The notes beneath the pieces were generated by a model. That model was not told the DNA's origin. It worked only from the letters and a program-made list of their open reading frames with translations, and made no database searches. 64,000 nucleotides of DNA from G963665495 sp963677785 (lineage in GTDB: Bacteria > Desulfobacterota > Desulfovibrionia > Desulfovibrionales > Desulfovibrionaceae), in contig CAXXDH010000003.1 in NCBI GenBank assembly GCA_963677785.2, positions 1,984,001 to 2,048,000 on the forward strand. The letters are read 5' to 3'. Position 1 is the first letter of the stretch. The number at the start of each line of letters is the position of its first letter. A program made the translations under genes and the position numbers. Positions 17,309-25,131 of this stretch are shown here, one piece after another.

Positions 17309-17442
17309 GGAAGTGGAATAAAACTAACTTGTTGATTTTGTGGAAATAGCTCATTTGGCAAAAAAAGATTGTTGTGGTAAAATTTACTTAATTATTTTTA
17401 TTTAGACCAATAGATAGTTATTTTTACCATAGTGAGGCGGCT

Positions 17443-18480
17443 ATGACGGCTGACAATCTTCCGCGCCATGCGCTGGATGTCGAACCGCTGGGCAGCTCGG
17501 AGGCTTTTCTGGAATTCAGCGAACACCTGGCCCGGGCCGCGCAAGTGGACCGGCCGGTGTTGCTGGTGGGCGAACGGGGCACGGGCAAGGAACTGGCCGC
17601 GGCCCGGCTGCACTACCTGTCCAAGCGCTGGCAAGGGCCCTGGGTGGCCTTGAATTGCGCGGCCATTGCCCCGGAGCTGGCTGAATCCGAACTCTTCGGC
17701 CACGAGACCGGCGCGTTCACCGGAGCCGTGGCGCGGCGTATCGGGCGTTTCGAGGCAGCGGACACGGGCACCTTGTTTCTGGACGAGCTCGGCCAGCTCT
17801 CCCAGGCGGCCCAGGGCAAAATTCTGCGTACGGTGGAGTACGGCGTGTTCGAGCGCATCGGCAGTACGCGTACGCTGCGTACGGACGTACGAGTGGTGGC
17901 GGCCACCAACGCGGACCTGCCGGGCATGGCCGCCAAAGGGGAGTTCCGGGCCGACCTGCTGGACCGCCTGAGTTTTCTGGTACTCACCCTGCCACCCCTG
18001 CGGGCCCGAGACGAGGACATCCTGCTTCTGGCCAATCATTTCGCTCAACGTATGGCGCAGGAACTGGGGTTTACCGGCCTGATCCATTACGGTCCGCGCG
18101 CCTTGCAACAGCTCGTATCCCACCCCTGGCCGGGCAACATCCGCGAACTCAAGAACACTGTGGAACGTTCGGTGTTCCATACGCGGGGTGATGAAATCGA
18201 GTCCCTCGAACTGGACCCATTTGCCTCGCCCTGGCGGCTGCGTAGCCAGGAAAGCAGGCGGAATGCAGATAACGCCCCGGAGCAGGAAGCGCCGCAGCCG
18301 CCAGCGGCGCCCGCCGACCTGGACGCGGACTTGCGGAGCTACACCATACGCGCCCTGCGCCAGGCCCTGGAGGAATGCAGACACAACCAGCGCGCCGCGG
18401 CCAAACGGTTGGGGCTCAGCTATAACCGCTTCAGGGGCTTGTACCGGAAATATGAGGGGGAGTTGGGAGAGGGTGCATGA
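17443..18480 (+). CDS. pspF: PspF, sigma-54-dependent activator of the psp operon
   Basis: A 345-residue enhancer-binding protein. It has no N-terminal regulatory domain, as in E. coli PspF, and begins directly with the AAA+ core: Walker A as GERGTGKELAAAR, the sigma-54 contact loop GAFTGA (ETGAFTGAVARR), Walker B TLFLDELGQL, and an HPWPGNIRELKN helix. The C-terminus (about 300-340) carries a Fis-type helix-turn-helix, with the last helix near RAAAKRLGLSYNRFRGLYRK. In the known system PspA binds this core and represses it. The linker of about 40 residues between core and HTH is Pro/Ala-rich. It is divergent from pspA. Its own promoter is not clear. Confidence 0.95.
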   Translation: MTADNLPRHALDVEPLGSSEAFLEFSEHLARAAQVDRPVLLVGERGTGKELAAARLHYLSKRWQGPWVALNCAAIAPELAESELFGHETGAFTGAVARRIGRFEAADTGTLFLDELGQLSQAAQGKILRTVEYGVFERIGSTRTLRTDVRVVAATNADLPGMAAKGEFRADLLDRLSFLVLTLPPLRARDEDILLLANHFAQRMAQELGFTGLIHYGPRALQQLVSHPWPGNIRELKNTVERSVFHTRGDEIESLELDPFASPWRLRSQESRRNADNAPEQEAPQPPAAPADLDADLRSYTIRALRQALEECRHNQRAAAKRLGLSYNRFRGLYRKYEGELGEGA

Positions 18481-18709
18481 AGGTCTCAATGAGTGGAGAA
18501 TGATTTATATGTTTACTTGTGTAAAAGAACCTCTTAAAATTCTGATGGCGTAGTAAAAAATGGTAAAAGAATAGCCAGAGGTTTTTCAGTTTCAAGCCGT
18601 ACCAACTGCCCCTACAACAAAATTTTTTTGATAACAAATGATGATGTCTAACATTCAAATGGAAAATTTTTGTTATTTCATTATATAATGATTTGAAGGA
18701 TCAATGACA

Positions 18710-20272
18710 ATGAAAAACATGAGTAACATACTTATAAAATTTGCAAAACGAGCTGAAAAGGTTGATCCTGATATTTTGGTTGATAGTTTTGTTGATATTG
18801 GTCCACTTTTTACTGTTTTATCAACTACTGACAATCAAATTCTGTTTGGTCGTCGAGGTACTGGCAAAACACATGCTCTCGTTTATCTTGCAGAATCTAT
18901 CAAAATAAAAGGCGATATACCTATATATATTGATCTTCGCCAAATAGGATCTACAGGTGGAATTTACGCAGACCCAGAAATTCCTTTTTCCGAAAGAGCA
19001 ACAAAGTTATTAGTAGATGTATTGGCAAGTATTCATAATGAATTACTTGATGTGGCAACTCAAGAGAATTCTAGGGTTAACCTAAGTAAATTGGGTCCAG
19101 TTCTTGACGAGATGGCAGATGCTATAACTGAAGTCACAGTAAGTGGCCCGATTGAAGAAGAGCACTTTTCCTCTGACACGCAAGCCAGTAATGAAGAAGG
19201 CGATGTTAGTTTAAATGCTTCCTCGAAAGGTCTGAATTTAGGTCTTTCAAGTAAATCAAGTCTGCAACGACAGGAACAATCTACTTATCGGCAAAAGCTC
19301 TTAGGTAACCGTCTACATCATGTTAACTTTGGACGTGTTGGTGTTGTATTTAATAAGCTTATAAAAGCTATAGATGAAGTGCGAATTTGGATTTTCCTAG
19401 ATGAATGGAGTGTCATTCCTTTAGAATTACAACCATATCTTGCTGACTTTATAAGAAGAAGTTTATTTCCCCCTTCAAACATTACGGTTAAAATAGGAGC
19501 TATAGAAAAGAGAAGTAGATTTCAACAATCTGTGGGTGAAATAGGTGATTACATTGGCATTGAGTTAGGAGGCGATGCTTCTGCCGACATTAATATGGAT
19601 GATTATATGGTGTTTGAAAATGATGAAGCAAGAGCTGTTAAATTTTTTAGTGATATGATTTTCAAACATTTTCGAACATTTATATCTGAGGACGGAAGTG
19701 ACAACTTCCCTTCATCTGCAACTGAGTTGGTTCGTTTGGTATTTACACAAGAGAGTGTTTTTCGGGAACTTGTCAGGGCCGCTGAAGGTATTCCTAGAGA
19801 TTCCTTTTACATATTATCAATTGCTGCTCAGAAAGACTACAATCAACCTATTTCAATGGATACTATACGCAAAGCTAGTAAAACTTGGTATCAAAGAGAC
19901 AAAGAAGCAGCAGTGACTGCTAACCAACGAGCTTTAGAACTTCTTCACTGGATTATTGATAAAGTAATTGCACATCGCCGTGCACGTGCTTTTCTTTTAA
20001 AAAGAACAGTTCGCTATGAACTCATAGATAATCTATTTGATTCAAGAGTATTGCATTTACTAAAAAGAAATATTTCTGCTCACGATCAACCAGGTCTTCG
20101 CTATGATGTTTATAAAATCGACTATGGATGCTATGTTGATCTTTTATCAACTGCTAGATCTCCTCAAGGTTTATTTGAAACTGACGAAGGAGATTATTTA
20201 GTAGTTCCTCCCGATGACTACCGAGCAATAAGGCGTGCCATTTTAAATATAGACGATTTTGAGAAGACATAG
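18710..20272 (+). CDS. Orphan P-loop AAA ATPase (ORC/CDC6-like) in an AT-rich island
   Basis: A 520-residue ATPase from an AT-rich block unlike its GC-rich neighbours. Walker A is GRRGTGKTHALVY near residue 45. Walker B is RIWIFLDEW near residue 230, followed by a sensor-like region (IKIGAIEKRSRF). The rest fits an ORC-CDC6-like AAA protein with a C-terminal winged-helix-like end (RYDVYKIDYGCYVDLL). A disordered stretch (EEEHFSSDTQASNEEGD) separates the Walker motifs. Start 18710 was chosen because an AAGGA site lies about nine bases before it; the ATG at 18704 is too close. No partner gene, transposase or restriction gene adjoins. Function unknown; a role in phage defence is a guess only, from base composition and isolation. 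Confidence 0.75.
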   Translation: MKNMSNILIKFAKRAEKVDPDILVDSFVDIGPLFTVLSTTDNQILFGRRGTGKTHALVYLAESIKIKGDIPIYIDLRQIGSTGGIYADPEIPFSERATKLLVDVLASIHNELLDVATQENSRVNLSKLGPVLDEMADAITEVTVSGPIEEEHFSSDTQASNEEGDVSLNASSKGLNLGLSSKSSLQRQEQSTYRQKLLGNRLHHVNFGRVGVVFNKLIKAIDEVRIWIFLDEWSVIPLELQPYLADFIRRSLFPPSNITVKIGAIEKRSRFQQSVGEIGDYIGIELGGDASADINMDDYMVFENDEARAVKFFSDMIFKHFRTFISEDGSDNFPSSATELVRLVFTQESVFRELVRAAEGIPRDSFYILSIAAQKDYNQPISMDTIRKASKTWYQRDKEAAVTANQRALELLHWIIDKVIAHRRARAFLLKRTVRYELIDNLFDSRVLHLLKRNISAHDQPGLRYDVYKIDYGCYVDLLSTARSPQGLFETDEGDYLVVPPDDYRAIRRAILNIDDFEKT

Positions 20273-20396
20273 ACCAAATAAGTTTAACAATGAACAGCCG
20301 CCACACCTGTACTACAATACCTGCTGAAATGTTCTGGAGGGGAGAGCTTTCCCTCTCGATTTCCCCTCACGAATTGCCGCAACAAAGCGAGGATGC

Positions 20397-21362
20397 ATGT
20401 CTGAATCCGATTCCATAGCCCCGGCCCCGGAGGCAGCTCAAGACGTCGCCGGGCGTATTCTGGCCAACATCCGTACGGTGATGCGCGGGCAGGACCGGGC
20501 CATACGGCTTTTGCTGGCCGCGTTCGCCGCGGGCGGGCACGCCTTGCTGGAGGACGTCCCCGGTACGGGCAAGACCACCCTGGCCAAGGCTCTGGCGCAG
20601 TCTTTCAAGGCGGATTTCAAGCGCGTCCAGTTCACGCCGGATTTGCTGCCGTCGGACATTCTCGGGGTTTCGGTGTACGAACAGGGAGAAGGGCGCTTTC
20701 GTTTTTACGAGGGGCCCATCTTCGCCAATATTCTCCTGGGCGACGAGATTAATCGGGCCTCGCCCCGGACCCAGTCCGCCCTGCTGGAGGCAATGGCCGA
20801 GTTTCAGGTCAGCCTGGACGGCAAGCGGAGGCGGCTGCCCGAACCGTTTTTCGTGGTGGCCACGCAGAATCCGCTGGAATTCCACGGCACGTATCCGCTG
20901 CCGGAATCCCAGCTGGACCGCTTTGCCGTGTGTTTCGGGCTGGGCTACGTTTCGGAGGCCGAGGAAATCGCCATTCTTACCGAACAGACCAGCGGCCACC
21001 CGCTGGACAGCCTGAGGCCCTGCGCCGGACTGCAGGACGCGTTGCTGCTGCGCGAGGCGGTCCGGGCCGTTCGGGTGGATACGCAGATCAAGGAATACAT
21101 CGTCCGGCTGGCCGCTGCCACGCGCCAGGCTCCGGGCGTACGCCTGGGCGCCAGTCCGCGCGCTTCCTTGACCCTGATGCGCGTCAGCCAGGCCCTCGCG
21201 CTGCTGGACGGCTACGCCTTCGTGACTCCGGACGCGGTGCAGGAGGCGGCCGTGCCGGTTCTGGCCCACCGGCTGGGGCTCGAACAGCAGGCCCGCTTTT
21301 CCGGACAGGATGCGGCGCAGCTGCTGCAGGGCATCATCGAATCGCTCCCCGTGCCCGCCTGA
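20397..21362 (+). CDS. MoxR-family AAA+ ATPase
   Basis: A 321-residue MoxR-type AAA+ chaperone. Motifs are Walker A EDVPGTGKTTLAKALA (about residues 55-70), the MoxR signature PDLLPSDILGVSVYEQ, NILLGDEINRASPRTQSALL (Walker B with the INRA extension) and FFVVATQNPLEFHGTYPLPE (sensor 1). These proteins help insert cofactors or fold partners, and are usually encoded with DUF58 and von Willebrand or transglutaminase proteins. Here the DUF58 gene follows seven bases later, so they are co-transcribed. The N-terminus is short with no membrane helix. Confidence 0.95.
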   Translation: MSESDSIAPAPEAAQDVAGRILANIRTVMRGQDRAIRLLLAAFAAGGHALLEDVPGTGKTTLAKALAQSFKADFKRVQFTPDLLPSDILGVSVYEQGEGRFRFYEGPIFANILLGDEINRASPRTQSALLEAMAEFQVSLDGKRRRLPEPFFVVATQNPLEFHGTYPLPESQLDRFAVCFGLGYVSEAEEIAILTEQTSGHPLDSLRPCAGLQDALLLREAVRAVRVDTQIKEYIVRLAAATRQAPGVRLGASPRASLTLMRVSQALALLDGYAFVTPDAVQEAAVPVLAHRLGLEQQARFSGQDAAQLLQGIIESLPVPA

Positions 21363-21369
21363 GCCTGCC

Positions 21370-22797
21370 ATGCGTGCCGTACGCGAACGTTTTCTCGACC
21401 TGATGGAATTCGCCAGGCGGCGCTATGGTCCGCTGCTGCAAGCCTTTTGGCGTACCGGGCAGCGATCCTGGCGGCGTTTCACGCCCATGGGCCGGGTGGT
21501 CTTGTTCGGCTACGGCATAACCCTGTTGTTTGTGGTGAATACGCGCTCCAGCATGAACTACCAGCTGTTCACCCTGCTGCTGGTACTGCTGGCGGCGGCC
21601 TTTCTGGGTAGCCTGCTCATGGGGCGGCGGCGGAAATTCCTGGAGGTACGGCGCGTGCTGCCGCAGTACGCCACCGCGGGCGACGTGTTCGCCTATACGG
21701 TGGAGGTCCGCAACACCGGGCAGCAGGAGGAGGTCGAATTGCGGATCATGGAAACCCCGCGCATGGCGCGGTTTTCCGCGGATACGGGCCAAATGAAGGA
21801 TACGGCTCAAACGAGAAGCGCCAACCGCCACGTCCGGGCCCGCTGGCGCGCGTTGCTGGAGCGTACGCCCGATCCCGAGGCGGACGAACCGCGTATCGGG
21901 CCGCTGGCCCCAGGGGAAAGCGCGCGCGTGCGTTTGAGCGTACGAGCGGCTGCGCGCGGATTGCTGGAGTTCGGGGCCGTGCAGCTGGCCCAGCCCGATC
22001 CGCTGGGGCTGTTTCACGCGTTCGCGAGAATGGGCGCCGACGATACGCTGCTGGTGCTGCCCAAACGCTACGCACTGCCGGCAGTGGAACTGCCCGGCGG
22101 ACGGCGCTTTCAGCCCGGCGGCGTACACCAGAGCGCCAACGCGGGCGAGTCCGGCGAGTTCGCTTCGCTGCGCGATTACCGCAAGGGCGACCCCCCCAAG
22201 CACATCCACTGGCGCAGCTGGGCCAAAGTGGGCAGGCCCATTGTCAAGGAATACCAGGACGAATTTTTCACCCGCCACGCGCTGGTGCTGGATACCTTTC
22301 CGGACCCCGAGCGGTTGCCCGGCAACCGGGACGCGGCGTTGTTCGAGGAGGCCGTTTCCGTGGCGGCCTCGTTCGCGGTGCTGGAGCGCCAGGAAGACAG
22401 CCTGCTGGATCTGCTGTTCGTGGGCAACCGGGCCTACCGGTTCACGGCCGGGCGCGGCCTGGCCCAGTCCGGGCAGATGCTTGAGGCCCTGGCCGCGGTT
22501 GGTCCGTGCCTGAACAAGCCCTTTGAGCTGCTCCGGCAAACCGTGCTTGACCACGCGGCGCGTATCTGCGGCTGCATCTGCGTTCTGCTTGCCTGGGACA
22601 GCCCCAGGCAAGAGCTCGTACGCGGCCTGCTGGCAGCAGACGTTGCGCCGCTGGTCTTTGTTCTTCTGGACCCGCGCGCGCCCGAGCCGGATCCGGGGCC
22701 GTTGCGGGACAGGGCCACGAATTTTCATCCGCTGCGGCTGGGGCGGGTCAAAGAGGATCTGGAAAAATTGAGGACAAGCGGTTCGTTTTCAGTGTGA
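21370..22797 (+). CDS. DUF58 domain membrane protein
   Basis: A 475-residue protein. Two hydrophobic helices near residues 38-80 (VVLFGYGITLLFVVN, FTLLLVLLAAAFLGSLL) anchor it, followed by a beta-rich region of BatD/DUF58 type. The C-terminal DUF58 signature reads LRDYRKGDPPKHIHWRSWAK, then a VWA-like segment (HALVLDTFPDP). The partner MoxR gene lies seven bases upstream. An upstream in-frame start at 21310 would overlap moxR, so 21370 is preferred. Its expected third partner, a transglutaminase-domain membrane protein, is 2.3 kb downstream rather than adjacent. Confidence 0.92.
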   Translation: MRAVRERFLDLMEFARRRYGPLLQAFWRTGQRSWRRFTPMGRVVLFGYGITLLFVVNTRSSMNYQLFTLLLVLLAAAFLGSLLMGRRRKFLEVRRVLPQYATAGDVFAYTVEVRNTGQQEEVELRIMETPRMARFSADTGQMKDTAQTRSANRHVRARWRALLERTPDPEADEPRIGPLAPGESARVRLSVRAAARGLLEFGAVQLAQPDPLGLFHAFARMGADDTLLVLPKRYALPAVELPGGRRFQPGGVHQSANAGESGEFASLRDYRKGDPPKHIHWRSWAKVGRPIVKEYQDEFFTRHALVLDTFPDPERLPGNRDAALFEEAVSVAASFAVLERQEDSLLDLLFVGNRAYRFTAGRGLAQSGQMLEALAAVGPCLNKPFELLRQTVLDHAARICGCICVLLAWDSPRQELVRGLLAADVAPLVFVLLDPRAPEPDPGPLRDRATNFHPLRLGRVKEDLEKLRTSGSFSV

Positions 22798-22908
22798 ACG
22801 CAGTGCGTCCCTTCCCAGTCTGTGTTGGACAGCCTTTTGCCCTTTCGTTTGCGGTTTATAAGCGAAAGGACTTCATTCGTGGACGTGCCCATCGTCTCCC
22901 CGCGCAGG

Positions 22909-24198
22909 CTACTTTACGGCCGGCTGCTGCTGAGTGGAACAATGGATGCCGCCTCCGCCGAAGTTGATGCCCAGGGTGTTGATGGTCACGACTTCACGAT
23001 TCGGGAAGGCTTTCTTCAGAACTTCGTACGCTTCCTGGTCCCGTTTTTTTACGGATTCGTCCATCCCTTCCATCCAATACTTCTGGGCCAGGACAACTCC
23101 GTTGGAAATCAAGAAGTTGCAGTAGCTCTGGGCTGGTACGACAGTCACGGGTTTGCCGATGGGGAACGCGGTCCCGTCACGAAAAGCAGGATACGACATG
23201 AGGCTGAAATAGGCCTCGTCGTCGGGCTCGGCGGTGAAGAATAAGGTCTCGGGCATGGGAATGCGGATAATTTTGAAAGGGTTCCCGTCCTGATCCCGGG
23301 CATTTTTGAGAATTTCGTAATTTTCTTCCATTCTTCGCCGATTTTCCGCCTCGACAGGTCCCTTTTTCGCGTCTTCTTCACTCACCTCGGCCAGCAGGAT
23401 GGTATCCGGCGAAATAAAACGGCAATACTCGTCCATATGGTTGTTGGCCGATGCGCTCCGATAGACTGGATCGCCCTGCGGTCCTCGCATGGTTGTGATG
23501 TTGTAGGGCTCGTCGTCCACGGTTCCGTGCTTGAGCCAGATGAAATTTGTCACGCCCAGCATGTCGGAGAGTTCTTTCTCGATGTCCGCGCGGGACAGGT
23601 TGGGGTTACGTTGAAACTCGCAGCTTTCAGTGACAAGTATGCTGCCCTTGCCGTTAAGTTCGCGGTCTCCACCCTCGCTGACCAAGCGGGTCATGCGGCT
23701 CGGCACTTGAAGGTCCTCTGCGATGGTGCGGTCGACTTTTTCCATCATACGGGCTTGGGTGTCATGGGTGGGGAAGTAGCCCCAGCAATTGAAATTGAAA
23801 TCCGCTATGCTCTTGTTCCCTTTGCCGTCCACCGTGAAGATGGGGCCAAAGTCACGCCAGTAGAGCATGGTGAAGGGAATAACGTAAAATGAAATGCTTT
23901 TCTGGTCCACCTTGTTTTTCGTGAGTACATCCATGACATGCTTTTTCTGACGTTCGTTCGGCACGCATACATACACTTTTACCTGCCTGGACAACTCCGT
24001 AACCATTTTCAGCAGCACGGGATCGGTCTTAAATCCCTTGATATACTCTTTAGTCAGCCAGCCAACCCATACGGCTTCTTGTTGCTCAAATTCACCGGGA
24101 AAACGCCACTCGGCAGTATCTTTTGCAAAACTCAATGCCTGTGCTGAAAACAATATGAGCATTACGGTTGCGAGTATAAAACAACATTTTTTCGGCAT
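22909..24198 (-). CDS. Exported agmatine/peptidylarginine deiminase family protein
   Basis: A 429-residue guanidino-group hydrolase of the PAD/agmatine deiminase family, which converts agmatine or arginine-type substrates to ureido products and ammonia. Catalytic features: SEGGDRELNGKG (about residue 190), NHMDEYCRFI with the His and Asp (about 275), and the C-terminal nucleophile loop GGGGIHCSTQQ. The N-terminus, MPKKCCFILATVMLILFSAQ, is a signal peptide ending near AKD, so the enzyme is exported, unlike the cytoplasmic agmatine deiminases of the polyamine route. It lies opposite in strand to the flanking DUF58 and TgpA-like genes. Confidence 0.88.
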   Translation of the reverse strand: MPKKCCFILATVMLILFSAQALSFAKDTAEWRFPGEFEQQEAVWVGWLTKEYIKGFKTDPVLLKMVTELSRQVKVYVCVPNERQKKHVMDVLTKNKVDQKSISFYVIPFTMLYWRDFGPIFTVDGKGNKSIADFNFNCWGYFPTHDTQARMMEKVDRTIAEDLQVPSRMTRLVSEGGDRELNGKGSILVTESCEFQRNPNLSRADIEKELSDMLGVTNFIWLKHGTVDDEPYNITTMRGPQGDPVYRSASANNHMDEYCRFISPDTILLAEVSEEDAKKGPVEAENRRRMEENYEILKNARDQDGNPFKIIRIPMPETLFFTAEPDDEAYFSLMSYPAFRDGTAFPIGKPVTVVPAQSYCNFLISNGVVLAQKYWMEGMDESVKKRDQEAYEVLKKAFPNREVVTINTLGINFGGGGIHCSTQQQPAVK

Positions 24199-24307
24199 GG
24201 TTTATTCCTCCCGAAGTACTACATTAAAGTGGTTGAACAGAACATATGTTCCTCTGTTTGTGCTTTAGAGGAGTGTCTTTAATTTTGCGGAATTTTTCAA
24301 TAGCCAG

Positions 24308-24952
24308 TCAGCATTTTTTGGCAATGAGTTGAAAAATGGTTGCATCGTTTCCGTTCATCGTCAGAATAGCAATGGTTTCTTCATGGATGATTTCAAAATC
24401 GGCCAGGAGTTCATAGATCCAGGATATCTTGTGATGGCGGACAACGCCGCCATCAGAGAGCCGGAATACCCCGGGGGTGTCGAATTCGTGGGCAAACGCG
24501 GCATATCTGTCCTGATTTCTTTGATCCGGCTGAAAGGGGTAATCACTGAGATAGACAATGCCTCCAGGTTGCAAGACACGATGCAATTCCGCGAGAATTT
24601 GTTTTTGTCCCGCATCGGTGGGCACGCATGTGAGAACAGCCAGTAAGGTGCAGGCGGAAAAGTGGTTGTCGGCAAAAGGCAAGCTGCTGTTTTCCAGGTG
24701 CAGTAAATGCAGCCCGTCATGCATTCTCTTGCCCCGTTGTATCATTTCATAGGAGATGTCAACACCTGTGACATCCGTATAACCATGATCTTTCAGAAAC
24801 GCGCATGTCCTGCCATAGCCGCAGCCGTAGTCCAGTATCTTGTCTTCCGGCCCGACCAGGTCATGGAATCTATCCATTTGAATGGGATGACTGAAAGTCT
24901 TTTTGTCCGCAACGCTATCCCAGTATGATCGTTGACAATCGAGAGTATCCAT
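24308..24952 (-). CDS. Class I SAM-dependent methyltransferase
   Basis: A 214-residue methyltransferase. The SAM loop ILDYGCGYGRTCAFLKD starts near residue 37, followed by VTGVDISYEMIQRGKR (acidic end of strand 2) and the FSACTLLAVLTCVPTD motif. No substrate-binding domain is added. The ATG at 24952 has a clear AGGAG site eight bases upstream; a longer frame to 25162 has none and runs into the TgpA promoter. With the deiminase it forms the opposite-strand pair that splits the moxR-DUF58-transglutaminase set. Acceptor unknown. Confidence 0.85.
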   Translation of the reverse strand: MDTLDCQRSYWDSVADKKTFSHPIQMDRFHDLVGPEDKILDYGCGYGRTCAFLKDHGYTDVTGVDISYEMIQRGKRMHDGLHLLHLENSSLPFADNHFSACTLLAVLTCVPTDAGQKQILAELHRVLQPGGIVYLSDYPFQPDQRNQDRYAAFAHEFDTPGVFRLSDGGVVRHHKISWIYELLADFEIIHEETIAILTMNGNDATIFQLIAKKC

Positions 24953-25057
24953 ATTTTGTCTCCTGCTGGACGCGGATTGTAAGACAACAGTGTAAAAGTG
25001 CAGTAAAAAAGTGGCTGTCCAGCGTAGCAAAGGAGGATACCTTGAAGATGTAGTATC

Positions 25058-25086
25058 TTGCAATAGTTGGAAATAAAAACTATAAC
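25058..25086 (+). promoter_or_regulatory. Promoter of the transglutaminase gene
   Basis: TTGCAA, a 17-base spacer and TATAAC, 45 bases before the gene's ATG. It indicates that the gene has its own transcription start, as expected for a gene cut off from its usual operon partners. Confidence 0.55.
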
Positions 25087-25131
25087 GCGCTATAATAGAA
25101 ACGGTTTTTTGTGTCTTAAGAGGGGGTGAGG

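Noticed and set aside
18481..20290. Toxin-antitoxin or restriction-modification operon
   Set aside because: Only one gene is present, without a partner, methylase or endonuclease motif.
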